Below the pieces are notes generated by a model, which saw nothing but the letters and a program-made list of their open reading frames with translations, was not told the origin of the DNA and searched no databases. A stretch of 64,000 nucleotides of DNA from Leguminivora glycinivorella (taxonomy: Eukaryota; Arthropoda; Insecta; Lepidoptera; Tortricidae). The DNA lies in assembly GCF_023078275.1 (NCBI RefSeq), contig NC_062975.1:13491141-13555140 (forward strand), given 5' to 3'. The position numbers and the translations under genes were made by a program. Positions 50,986-61,695 of this stretch are shown here, piece by piece. Within the stretch, counting starts at the first letter, position 1. The number at the start of each line of letters is the position of its first letter.

Positions 50986-51145
50986 CTGGCCCCGTAGCCG
51001 AATGGCATTTCTCCGACGCCAAACGAAAGCGATACGCCGCTGGCTCTGTCGCGCCAATACGCAAGCGCGATAGAGATAGATATCTACTAGCGCTTCGTTT
51101 CGTGAGCGTTTCGTGAGCGATTGTGCCATTCGGCTAGCCACCCTG
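50986..51145 (-). mobile_element. MITE, GTAGCCGAATGGCA family, single inverted copy
   Basis: CTGGCCCCGTAGCCGAATGG at the left and GCCATTCGGCTAGCCACCCTG at the right, opposite in orientation to the 45.1-kb pair. The 66-codon minus frame is an artefact. Confidence 0.8.
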
Positions 51146-51379
51146 AAGTGGCGCGACAGGGCCACACTGCATTTTCATCGGCACGTAGCGGTAGCGCCAA
51201 TGATTGTCACTTGACTAGCCCGGCAGCTCCGGGTTAAACGAAGTGAATGAGAGCCATCTTATACCGGAATGGAATATGAATAGGGTCATTGTGCTGATAT
51301 TTCGTGGCTACGCAGCCGTTATGCTGGAGATTAAGGGGTTTAATCGCATTTGCTATATGTAGAGTATACCTACATTTGT

Positions 51380-51600
51380 GATGGTGAGACAGCGGTCGTA
51401 TATATTAGTCCAGATCGTGCGACTTTCAATCAGGAGTTCGCAGGTTCGAACCCCGGCGTTTGATATTGGTCAGGTCCAAAGAGAAAACCTGTGGTCGTGT
51501 GGGAAAACATCGTGAGGAAATTGGACCAATCCTAGTAGGGTCCACTTACATGTTACTGTTAGTTCGGTTTACCCTCCGGCCAATAATACGAAATTCGTTA
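51380..51600 (+). mobile_element. tRNA-derived SINE, family 4
   Basis: B box GCAGGTTCGAACCCCGG at 51440, preceded by GCGACTTTCAATCAGGAG and followed by the body words GGGAAAACATCGTGAGGAAA and ATTGGACCAATCCTAG. These are shared by well-known moth SINEs (general knowledge). Confidence 0.6.
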
Positions 51601-52171
51601 CCAAATATCCAGTAAACCCAACATTATGCAGGAACGCACATGTAAACAAACCTACGTCTAACTGATGTGTGGGTACTAAAATTCCAAACCCGAAACGAAA
51701 ACAAAAGTGGGGCGGGAGCCACACGTGTATCGACAATTTTAAAAGTTTGCCGACTTAATGGAGTTCTGCGAGACTTTCCAATAACTTGACAGGGCCTGTA
51801 ACAAAGAATACAATAGATAGATGAAGGTTCGTGTAAAAACTAAAATCCACAATCCTGCGGACTAAATTGACAAATGACTGATAGATGAAATGTTACCAGG
51901 AACAGTGAAATAAAAATAGTGAAGGATATATATATGTCGATAACAATATATCGACAAGTTGTAAAGTACAAATAACAGACTAGTTTAAATAAAAAATACG
52001 TATGTTACTTTTAAATAAAAGGTAAACATTTTGGTTTGTTCGGTTTTCGAGGTAGTGGATAGATAAAATGCGTTTTTACCCACTAGTTTTATAGCATAAA
52101 AAGGTATCAGTAGGCAAAAAAAATTAAATATGTTGTCCGACGGTAACAGGACTAGTCTTTATTATAAAATA

Positions 52172-52326
52172 TTATTCATTCCCAGGCTCCGTTATTTCGT
52201 CATCTTCATCATCATCAGTTACATTTATAATAAAACGATCCGAGACATTGTCCACTAAATGGTCGAGTTGTAACATTTTGTCCTCGGTTTTTATTATGTG
52301 ATTTACACAATCTTTCCATCTTTCGG
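52172..52326 (-). CDS. Possible last exon of a DDE-transposase-like gene
   Basis: A minus frame reads ERWKDCVNHIIKTEDKMLQL, DHLVDNVSDRFIINVTDDDE, DDEITEPGNE and stop. The WK-x-C-x-x-H-x-x-x-x-E pattern and acidic tail resemble the C-terminus of IS630/Tc1-related transposases found in insect genomes. A splice acceptor TGTGTTATAG ends at 52327, and an AATAAA (52163-52158) follows the stop closely. No upstream exon was found between here and the LINE at 52814. Could be an isolated fragment. Confidence 0.35.
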
Positions 52327-52802
52327 CTATAACACAATAATTATAATAATTCATTTGTAAAGAATAAAGATTCAATAAATTATCATAATAAATATATAAA
52401 TTTCATTTACATTACTGCTGGTTTGAAATTAACATTTTATATCTAATTAGGAGTCTGCAGACCTTTTGATCTGTCGAAATCACAGAAAAAGTTGGTATAT
52501 TGATTAAAATATCAAATCGCCAATTTGATTGTACCGTCTGGGTGCACCTTAAATTTACGATGTAATAATAATTTTAATATCGATAAGAACGACACTAGCC
52601 AAACTGTGGCAACATTTGTTCACACTTACTTGTCAAAGTGGTCCGTAGGATTATGGATTTTAGTTTTTTTTAGTATGTATTAGGGTTAGGGTTGCAAATA
52701 GAAAAAAAAACAAATGTTTTTTTTTAAACTAGCATCCATCATTGTTTTTTTTTCTAAATATGTTTTTTATTCAGATGAACAAATAATACGACAGTAACGG
52801 TT

Positions 52803-52813
52803 TTTCGTGAGTT
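52803..52813. repeat. LINE target-site duplication, 3' side
   Basis: TTTCGTGAGTT, identical to 58445-58455. The exact edge is blurred by the adjoining T run. Confidence 0.8.
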
Positions 52814-52891
52814 TTTTTTTTTTTTTTATTCTTTATTTGAGGCTTTTTCGTTTCACGAAGATGTCGCCTCTACAGCAACATAACGACTTAA

Positions 52892-55800
52892 TTAACAGAG
52901 TGAGCACAACTCCGTGTTCACTTTGCGCATGAGAAAGCCAAATTTATTTAATGGAATGTGTCCGGAACGCAATCTTAACAGTAGAACTAGGTCCTGCCTA
53001 CCCAATTCAATGTTGTCGATCCAAGGGGAAAGAAATGGTTGTGGCTGAATAGTCCTATACCAGATACCCTTATCCCGAGACCTTTTGTCAAAATATTCCT
53101 TCCACAATTCGCGACAGTTAAATTTCACTATATAAAAACAATCATTATATTGGGGAAGCAAGAAAAATTCGATCCCGTCGATGCATGCCTCTTTTGCTAG
53201 CAAATCAGCTGTTTCATTGCCAATTATACCTACATGGGATGGAATCCACTGTAAAATAACATCTTTTGCCAAATCTTTTAATTCTAGATTAACTTTATTA
53301 TTGTGTAGGCTATCGGTACTCCTCGAAAGGTCGTGGTACACCGAGCCAAATGTTGCAGTGCGCTCTTAGAATCGGTGAAAACTACTATTTTGATGGAATT
53401 TATGGATTTCGCGTAAGAAAGCGCTTCAGAAATGGCAATCAGTTCCGCATGCATTATGGATACATTACAGTTTATTTTAAGTTTTATATTAGACCTATTA
53501 GTTTCATCAAAAAAGGCCATACTTTTATCCATTGCTTTGGAACCATCTGTAAAAATTTTATGAAATGTAGAATATTTTGCTATAACCTCGCTACAAATTT
53601 TATTTATCTCTAACCTATCGTACTTTCGTTTAGCTTTTTTAAAATTATCCCTAAATTTTATTATGGCAGTTAAGTCAATGCTGTGGATCCAAGTATTAAA
53701 TGTAAACATTTCTAACTGTTTGATGGAGTGAACAGGTGTGTCTTTTAACTGATCATGAGACGTAACAAGTAAAGGCATCTTTTTCCGACTCCAATGCCTG
53801 CTATTTTTAATAATATGTATATGATTTTGTGTTGTATTACCAGGACCGTTATTAAAGGATTTCAATTTAAGGCAAAATTTTCCTGCTAGGAATTTCCTCC
53901 GAATCTCAAGGGGCGGGAGGTGAAGCTCCACTTCCATGACATGAATTGGGGTTGTTTTAATATACCCTCCTATCACTCTCAAGGCTTGATTCTGCAACCT
54001 GTCCAATTTAATAAGGTTCTTTTTGCAGCTACTGTCATACAAGAAACAAGCGTAATCCATTCGGCTTCGAATTAAAGATATATACAATCGTCTAAGATGT
54101 TTTTGGTGTACCCCCCATCCTGCGCCTGCTAGGACTTTAATTAGATTTATATGCTTAGTAAGTTTAGCGCACATCTCATTTATATGCTTACCCCACCGCA
54201 AGGAACGATCAAGCCAGAGACCTAGATATTTAACAGTGTCAACTACATTTAAATAAGTGTCATTAATTTTGATATCGACACAATGTCTTATCGGCTTATT
54301 TCCAGAATTGAACAAGCACAATTTTGTTTTTTCTGATGATATCTCCAACCCAAGGTTCGCTAATATAACGGAGAAAGTATTTATTGCTAACTGCAGAGAG
54401 ATTATTGAGTCGGGTAAGTTTGCCCCAGTTGTAAATATGACAAAATCATCAGCGTACTGGGAAATATGTGCGTTATTTATATGTTTACAAATGTCAATTG
54501 TGGCAATATTAAATAACAACGGAGACAGTGGGTCTCCTTGCCCCAAACCCTGGCTTGACCTCCTACACGCAATAGAATTTTCTAACTTTATATTTAAGTT
54601 CCTGAAAGTTAAAAAGTTCCACAGGTAAGTACATATTGCCCTATGAACATCAAGTCTATCTAAAATCAATAACAGTTCCCTAATATCGACATTGTTGTAG
54701 GCGTTTTTTATGTCAATGAAACAGCCTAATGAGACATGCTTCTTCGCAAACCCCGCTTGTATACATGATATCAAAAAACTTAGGTTATCCAGGCAAGACC
54801 TAGACTTCCGAAATCCAGTGGTATAGTCAGAGAATAGTTCATTTTTCTCAAAAAACCACTCTAACCGTTTATTTATTATTGAGTGAAATACTTTACATAT
54901 ACATGACATAAGAGCAATAGGCCTTAACGATGACGCGGAATTTGGGTCACACCCCGGTTTAGGGATCGGAATAATGAAAATATCACGCCACTGTAACGGA
55001 ACGAACCCATAGAGAAGGAACCTGTTGTACAAGCATTTTAGGATATCTTTACCTGCGGATGGAAGGTGGCGAAGCATTGAAAAAGAAATATCATCACACC
55101 CGGGAGCAGTGTCTGATATCTTAATACTTTTTTCTAACTCCTGAACTGTTATTAGGGCATAGTCTAGAGAATTATTGTTAGAAGTAAAAACCGGTTTTTC
55201 ATAAGATACAAAGTCGGGTGTCAAACTTTTTAGTAATAAGGTTGCGCGTTCGTTATCTACATATTCGTTATGGTGCTTAATGCCTTTTAACCATTTCATT
55301 CTCTTCCACATATCACTAGATGAAGTCGCGTTATCGATTGATGTACAAAAATTATGAAAGGATTTGAATTTAGCCTGTCGTATTAGTCTCTGTGCAACGG
55401 CAATTTTATTTTTTAAAGTTATGAGATTATTAGGTATGGGGTTTTTCCTAAAGGTTCTGAGTGCAAGTCTACGTTCAGCTACGACTTTAGATAAGGTGGC
55501 ATTCCAATATGGTTTAGGTATAAATTTGCTACTAGGGTTCTGACAACATTTAATGAAGGGAATATGTAAATCTGCCGCTTTGTTAATTTGGAATGTAAAT
55601 TGATCATACGCACGTTGACAGTCGTCAGGGATCATGAAGTTAGAAAGAGACTTTTCCAACTCCATAGAATAGGCCGACCAGTCAGCTTTACTAAAATTTC
55701 GCTTTTTTGCGGGTTTTAGATTAGACATGCATTCCGTTGTAATTAGGATTAACAAATGATCACTGCCGAGGGATTCGTTACTGACTTTCCAGTTAAAGTT

Positions 55801-56409
55801 TATTGCTATATCAGTAGAGATAAGTGATATGTCAGGAGATGATTCTCTTAGCGTCCCGTTAACAAGTTGAATCCTAGTGGAAGATCCATCGTTTAAGGTT
55901 ACTAGATCATGACTAAGTACGGAATCATATATTTGACTACCACGTCTATCTACTTTATGCGACCAGTTAGTATGATGACCATTAAAATCCCCTAATATTA
56001 ATGAGTTGCTGTTAAATTTTGAGAAAAGTTCCTCCCAATCGGTATGACTAGTTTGGACAGATGAAGGGCAGTACACGGAAACAATATATTGTAGTCTATC
56101 GCAGTTGAATAATTTTACGCAAGCAATTTCTATACCTCGGTTATTGATTTCTACTTTTATAGCTTTACATATTATAGATTTGTGGACTAAAAGGGCCACA
56201 CCACCGTAAGCATCGTCTCTGTCATTTCGGAAAATATTAAATTTGTTTAGTTTTAAAGAGCTACTGGGTTCTAGCCAAGTCTCACACACCGCTGCGATGT
56301 GAATTTTTTCCATAATTAAAATATTTTCTAAAGTTAAAAGTTTTGGTCTAAGACTTTGGGCATTCCATTGCAAGATATTCAATTTAACTAATTTACGAGA
56401 GCTAGCCAT
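52892..56409 (-). pseudogene. LINE ORF2: endonuclease, reverse transcriptase, RNase H, one frameshift
   Basis: From ATG 56409 (MASSRKLVKLNILQWNAQSL). The AP-type endonuclease (about 10-220) keeps N16, E43, D141/N143 and S216-D217-H218. The reverse transcriptase keeps FIDIKNAYNN (D566), QGLGQGDPLSPLLFN and YADD (652-655). RNase H keeps D955, E989 and D1013. Near 53285 the frame breaks (residue 1041) by one base; the next frame continues ELKDLAKDVILQWIPSHVGI IGNETADLLAK, which restores the last RNase H aspartate, and ends at 52892 after ELCSLC. The TTG three codons upstream is not used as start. As read, the protein would lack the end of RNase H; endonuclease and RT look complete. Confidence 0.92.
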
Positions 56410-56436
56410 AATTAACAAATTGTAAGAAACCTTTCA

Positions 56437-58326
56437 TTATGCTTGAATCTGAGAAAATCCTGCCACCAGAATAACTAGCCATTCTACAAACAATTTAATA
56501 ACGCCCTGGATTTTGTCCTGAATACTAATGCTATTAATAAAAATAACCTCCTTTACCCTTCTCAACAGCTCGCCAATTGTAGTCTTACGATTATTACCGT
56601 CATTGTTTTGAGTGTTATCAAACTTGCATTCATTTTCCCGACTATGACCTTGATCATTATTACCATGATATAATTCCGTCATTGGTGGCTCGGCAGCAGA
56701 TTTCTTCACTTTTTCGCTAGTTTTTTGTGTTTTCACCTTTTGTTTTAATGGTCCAAGATTAGAAGTGCCACTAGTACCAGGTACTGCGTCAGGAACAGGA
56801 GCTTTATGATTGCGAAGAACTTTACCTTCTGCAACAGCAGTACTGTATGATGTGACTGGGGTTGATTTATCAGGGACATGTTGAAGGAAAGGTGAGGACG
56901 AGTGACTACTTGAGCTTACGTTTCGATTCTCTGTAGAACATGGGTTGTCAATAGGAGCAGTATAAATAGCTAATGCCTTTCTATAAGAACAACTATGTTC
57001 AGACATTATCTCTCGAAGCTTTCGTTCCTTTTGGTACACTGGGCAGATCTTAGCCATAGAAAGGTGATTACCATGGCAGTTTACGCATTCAAAACAGGTT
57101 GTGGAACAGTTTGGGTGGTCTCCTCCGCATTTCGGACAGATAAACGACTTCGATGCGCAGTTTCTCATGCTATGCCCAAAATTCCAGCATTTATAGCAGC
57201 GAATAACAGGATGCACGTAAGGGTCAACTTTAATCCGTAGACCATCTACATGCACGAAGGGGGGCAACTTTGTACATTTAAAAGAGAGACGAACCACTTC
57301 ACTGGGACACCAATGACCATCATTTTTATCCCTTTGATTTAATCTTTTGGCAGAAATTACCTTTTCACTGCAACACACTAGTTTTAATATATCTTCATCA
57401 GTCACATCAAGATCTACATTTCGAATAATACCGTAACTCAATCCAGACTCCATTAAATTTTGTACATCCCAACCTTTATCAATAATTTTGTCGCAACTAA
57501 ATAATTTATCCATGTTTTCTTTTTTATCAAAATCTATCCGAACTTTATAAGGGTTAACGTACTTTACGCCACAGATGCCTGAAATGTTACATTCTTTAAG
57601 TAGACGGGCCATGGCAAACTGTTTCGGCAAAATGTCCTTACTAGAGACATGTACTTGAAGGCAAGCTGCGTCATTATCCGTTGGGATCTTTGGGATATTT
57701 CTTTCTTTTTTCCTTTTTCTTTCTATAGAATTCCAACCTCGATCTTCATCTGTACTCCCGTTTTCGTCTTCCCTTTGTCTTTTAGTAGATTGTCTGGACA
57801 CTTCCATCAATTGCTCATCATCTTCACTTCTGTAGTTATCGGAATCATCGTCCGAGTCCATCGGCAGTTTTACTTCCTGTCCCTGTAGCATCTTTTTCAC
57901 TTTTAGACTAATTGTTGAATTGGATTTTGTCTTTGGGTGCTGGGTTGGGAAGGTATTACTATCCAATTCGTCTTTCAAATCCAGAGTTTGGCCAAGAGGC
58001 AACTCAGAGTCCTGTGATTCCTGGGAGACTATCTGCGGTAAACTAGAAAAGGAATTCTTAAGAGGAATTCCCACCATTATATTAGGACTAGCAATCTTGG
58101 CACTTGTACCAGCCTGAGAGAGATGAGGACGAGAGCTTGACAGGGATCTAGACATCACTCTTATTTTAAGATCGCTAATGGGAATGCGGGATAAGGATTT
58201 ATTCTTAGCCTCGATATCAAGCTCATTATTGCGAACAGTCACAAATGCAGCGGGAGAAGGAGGGCTCTGGATTGTAATAGGAGTAGGTGTCCCTCCAGGA
58301 TCGTCAATGGATTTTTTCCCCCCCAT
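56437..58326 (-). CDS. LINE ORF1 (Gag-like nucleic-acid-binding protein), 629 aa
   Basis: Packages and chaperones LINE RNA (known of the family). Seen: a serine-rich, acidic N-terminal half (DSDDDSDNYRSEDDEQ about 157-172), a basic patch RKRKK at 203-207, an RRM-like region about 220-370, then three zinc knuckles. The first is CX2CX4HX4C (C377-C390); the other two are CX2CX3HX6C (C397-C411 and C414-C428). A short C-terminal hydrophobic segment follows. Starts at the first ATG after the 5' UTR, which also has a C run in the sense strand opposite. Intact, no stops. Lies 27 bases before the ORF2 ATG. Confidence 0.92.
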   Translation of the reverse strand: MGGKKSIDDPGGTPTPITIQSPPSPAAFVTVRNNELDIEAKNKSLSRIPISDLKIRVMSRSLSSSRPHLSQAGTSAKIASPNIMVGIPLKNSFSSLPQIVSQESQDSELPLGQTLDLKDELDSNTFPTQHPKTKSNSTISLKVKKMLQGQEVKLPMDSDDDSDNYRSEDDEQLMEVSRQSTKRQREDENGSTDEDRGWNSIERKRKKERNIPKIPTDNDAACLQVHVSSKDILPKQFAMARLLKECNISGICGVKYVNPYKVRIDFDKKENMDKLFSCDKIIDKGWDVQNLMESGLSYGIIRNVDLDVTDEDILKLVCCSEKVISAKRLNQRDKNDGHWCPSEVVRLSFKCTKLPPFVHVDGLRIKVDPYVHPVIRCYKCWNFGHSMRNCASKSFICPKCGGDHPNCSTTCFECVNCHGNHLSMAKICPVYQKERKLREIMSEHSCSYRKALAIYTAPIDNPCSTENRNVSSSSHSSSPFLQHVPDKSTPVTSYSTAVAEGKVLRNHKAPVPDAVPGTSGTSNLGPLKQKVKTQKTSEKVKKSAAEPPMTELYHGNNDQGHSRENECKFDNTQNNDGNNRKTTIGELLRRVKEVIFINSISIQDKIQGVIKLFVEWLVILVAGFSQIQA

Positions 58327-58444
58327 TTATTAAATTGTAGGTACCGTAAAATACCTCTACCAGATTTTAACCAGTTCAATAATTTAATTTAATAAAATTT
58401 GAGAAAAATATTATCCGTTTTTGACACTGACGTGACAATCGACC

Positions 58445-58455
58445 TTTCGTGAGTT
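58445..58455. repeat. LINE target-site duplication, 5' side
   Basis: TTTCGTGAGTT, the partner of 52803-52813. Confidence 0.8.
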
Positions 58456-58599
58456 GTAAACGTTTCAATAAAAATTGGTTGTCTGTAAAGTCGGTTTACG
58501 GACGGTAGTTTAACGTGATAACGTCAAACATTACAGTAGTATAGACAGGGGCGGTCAGAGTATAGCAAAAGGGGCCCGATTCTGGGACTTTTTTCACGT

Positions 58600-58854
58600 T
58601 TTTTTATTTATTTATTTATTTATTAAAAATACACAAAAGTTAACAGTATTTCACCAAAGCACTTATGTGGTAATATAATTATGTACATGTTAAATTGACA
58701 AACGAATAAAAGCAAACACACTTAAAAGTTAAACTATGGTTATTACATTAATCACCTAAGGAGTGTAGAGTCTATGAACCTTAAGAGTTTTCTGTAAAAC
58801 ACACCAACACTATCAGCAAATATGTCAATATCGTCTGTCTCCAACATGATGCGG
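58600..58854 (-). pseudogene. CR1/Jockey-type LINE remnant, 3' part
   Basis: Minus strand reads NRIMLETDDIDIFADSVGVF, then YRKLLRFIDSTLLR and TGA (58754-58752), then a 3' UTR and a TAAA microsatellite tail (58600-58626). It continues the fragment at 59583-59900, from which it is separated by the TTAA-flanked MITE. Confidence 0.7.
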
Positions 58855-59582
58855 TTAAGTCTGCTTTCAAAAAAAACGTCAAAAGAATGTAAAATTGATA
58901 GTTTTAGTCGGTGAAATACTACACTTTCCGTTATCCAATAGATTTATTTAATTCAAGTTCCAGTTAGAGCATCTTATTATCTTGATTTTTATAAGACTGA
59001 ATTTTTGAAAACTAACTCACTAAATTAATTATGAATTTTTCTCTAATGCACGTTTACAAAAACGCACGTATAGAGCTGAATCAGTCGATCTTATTTGTAA
59101 AATTTGGACAATTTTGAATATTAAAACGGGTAAATTTATAATTCGTATATCCTGTACCACAATCATTTCAGACTAGATTTTTATTTTAAGTTTTTGAAAA
59201 AGAGTAAACTAGCCTAAGGCGAATTCAATTTTTTTCAGAAATTACCTAAAATTAAGTGACAATTTCTTTGAAAATCTACATCACATCGAAGTAAGTTTTG
59301 TCCTAAATTAATCTGCAACGTTTACTTAAATTGCTGTTATGCCTTAGTGATTATAAATTGCTATGATTGATTTTTGCCATTTTTTTGAAAACGAGCCTTC
59401 ACCGGTACAATTATTACCACTTTTGGACATTTTCTCATATTTTGTTAGACCAAGTAGAAAAAGTCCTATAATGTGATATGTATTTATAAACTACTCGCAA
59501 AGCCCTTGAATTTGATACCACACACGGTATGATCGAGCGCTCGGTTGCGATTTCACTATTTTTAACACGAAAGCCCTCTTAA
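58855..59582 (+). mobile_element. TTAA-flanked MITE, family A, copy 2 (728 bp)
   Basis: TTAAGTCTGCTTTC at the left and GAAAGCCCTCTTAA at the right, an imperfect inverted pair. TTAA both sides. Inserted in the LINE remnant so that removing it leaves a single TTAA. No coding. Confidence 0.88.
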
Positions 59583-59900
59583 GAGCAGCTCGGGCTCGAG
59601 CGGTGCGCCGGCCGCCGCGAACAGGCGCCGCCGCCGCCGCGCCGGCACCGCGCTCGGCATGCCAACCACCACATTCGCTCTTGGCACTTGCAGCCCCATT
59701 CTCTCAAGCACGGATGCGTCATTTACTCTATGGTGAAACAGTTGGCGGTAATGCATAATATGCAGCAGTTTCCGTCTGGTTTCTAGAGTTTGAAGACCAA
59801 CCATTCCTGTTACGAATAGAGATGGATACATATATGGGTAATATCCGTACAGTCGTTTGTAAATGTGCCTACAGAACTTCCTCTGCACTCTTTCTAGCAT
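59583..59900 (-). pseudogene. CR1/Jockey-type LINE remnant, ORF2 C-terminal part
   Basis: Reads MLERVQRKFCRHIYKRLYGY, YPYMYPSLFVTGMVGLQTLE, TRRKLLHIMHYRQLFHHRVN. The blocks ERVQRxFxRxxYxRxYGYYP and LExRRxLxxxxxYxLxxxxV are typical of LINE ORF2 C-termini in moths. The arginine run VPARRRRRLFAAAG makes the local GC island. Truncated on both sides and frame-damaged. Confidence 0.8.
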
Positions 59901-59926
59901 AGTGTTTTGTTCTTATTAGAAGGAAT

Positions 59927-60473
59927 GCATTAAAATAAGCATCTTTTATAAATTAAAGTTTTTTTTTTAAATCTACTAATTTAGGAGTTAGAGTGGTGCA
60001 AAGTTGCAAAATTTTCCCGTAGCATTACTAAGGCGCCAGAGACAGAAAGCGATATCGACGGAGCCCCGCTTATTACAGAAACTGCACAGAATAGGAGCCT
60101 TCGGCCGTTTGAAGATATCTAACGAACCTAACCTATACCTATATAAAAGTCGTCATTTTGTATCCTAGACCGTTTGCGAGACACGCGTTAATTTTATTAA
60201 AGTGCTAGTGCCATTTACTAATCTTAGAACCCTAATATCTCAGTAAATATTAATGGAGAAGAAAAAGTTTATATAACAAAACATCCTTATTTAAACGTGT
60301 TCTATATGATTTATCAATATTAACATAGGTTATATTGGTAAAAAAAATCATCGTTAAGTCTCTGGCGCCTTAGTAAATACTATGGGAAAATTCGCAACTT
60401 CGTACTGCTCTAACTCCTAAATAAGTAGGTTTTTTAAACAACTTCATTCTATAAAAGATGCTTATTTTAATGC
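59927..60473. mobile_element. Foldback MITE with ~118-bp inverted ends
   Basis: Left GCATTAAAATAAGCATCTTT through GGAGTTAGAGTGGTGCAAAG to AAGGCGCCAGAGAC (59927-60046). The right arm is its complement, GTCTCTGGCGCCTTAGTAAA to CTTATTTTAATGC (60357-60473), with scattered mismatches. No coding. Confidence 0.85.
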
Positions 60474-60967
60474 AATCTTTCATGTTTTTAAATTACAAAC
60501 ACTCAAAAATAATAAACACGGGCGCGCCATCTGTCGCAGCTGTGGTGCTTTACTCAGGCCACACGCTATACAACCATACCGAGCGCATCGATCAGCCGCT
60601 TAGTTCCAACGCGCGCCAATAGATGGCGCTTAAGCTATATTGGGAAACGGGACAATGACGTCATCTTTTTCGTGCATGCTGCCCGTAGTAACGAGTTATT
60701 AGACGTTATCACGTCAAAAATAATGTACATTGTACTTCGATAAGCATCCAGTATACAAACGTTTATTGGGGCGGTTATTCGCAATCGTCCATATTCTAAT
60801 TGACCAATTTTATTTTGAGTGGAATTTGAATTCTGATAAATTAGAATTAGAACTAGAATTCCACTGAAAAAAAAATGAGTCGCGGTAATTAAAATTCGCC
60901 GTTAAGTAAGTCTTGAGAATGAACGGGGGAATCCCCGATGCGGCGTGGAGCCATAGATTTAAAGATA
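60474..60967. other. Spacer with small hairpin
   Basis: Contains GCGCGCCATCTGTCG and AGATGGCGCTTA words at 60522-60632 and a short inverted pair GTGGAATTTGAATTC / GAACTAGAATTCCAC at 60818-60863. No gene. Confidence 0.4.
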
Positions 60968-61695
60968 TTAAGGCTGCTTTTAAAAAAAACGTCAAAATAA
61001 TGTAAAATTGACAGTTTTAGTCGGTGAAATACTAGACTTTCCGTTATCCAATAGATTTATTTAATTCAAATTTCAGTTAGAGCATCTTATTATCTTGATT
61101 TTTATAAGACTGGATTTTTGAAAACCAAGTCAATAAATTAATTATGATTTTTTCTCTAATGCACGTTTAGAAAAACTCACGTATAGAGCTGAATTAGTCG
61201 ATCTTATTTGTGAAATTTGGACGATTTTGATTACTAAAACAGGTAAATTTATAATTAATATACCCTGTACTACAAACTTCTCAGACTACATTCTGATTAT
61301 AAGGTTTTAAAAAAGAGTAAACGAGGCTAAGATGAATTCAATTTTTTTCAGAAATTACCTAAAATTAAGTGACAATTTCTTTGAAAATCTAAATCACATC
61401 GAAATAATTTTTGTACTTAATTAATCTGCAACGTTTACTTAAATTGCTGGTATGCCTTAGTGATTATAAATTGGTATTATTTATTTTTGACAATTTTTTG
61501 AAAACGAGCCTTCACCGGTACAATTATTACCACTTTTGGACATTTTCTCATATTTTGTTAGACCAAATAGAAAAAGTCCTATAATGTGATATATATTTGT
61601 AAACTACTCGCAAAGCCCTTTAATTTGATACCACACACGGTATGATCAAGCGCTCGGTTGCGATTTCACTGTTTTTCACACGAAAGCCCTCTTAA
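60968..61695 (+). mobile_element. TTAA-flanked MITE, family A, copy 3 (728 bp)
   Basis: TTAAGGCTGCTTTT at the left and GAAAGCCCTCTTAA at the right. Same length and order as copy 2, in direct orientation. Confidence 0.88.

Larger units (their letters stand above)
52814..58444 (-). mobile_element. Full-length I/Jockey-group LINE, ~5.63 kb
   Basis: Minus orientation: 5' UTR (58444-58327), ORF1 (58326-56437), 27-base gap, ORF2 (56409 to 52892 with one frameshift), a short 3' region and a poly(A) tail (T run at 52814-52827) just after AATAAA. The flanking 11-bp duplication TTTCGTGAGTT shows target-primed insertion. RNase H after the reverse transcriptase places it nearer the I group than Jockey proper. 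It is uninterrupted by other elements and has a nearly intact coding region, so it is young. Confidence 0.92.

Noticed and set aside
53284..53613. Plus-strand frames of 62-87 codons, and others at 54257, 56995, 57649 and 57920
   Set aside because: Antisense to the LINE ORFs.
59562..59900. A GC-rich, arginine-run minus frame as a host nuclear protein
   Set aside because: Its N-terminal half has clear LINE ORF2 C-terminal blocks, and its end runs into a MITE.
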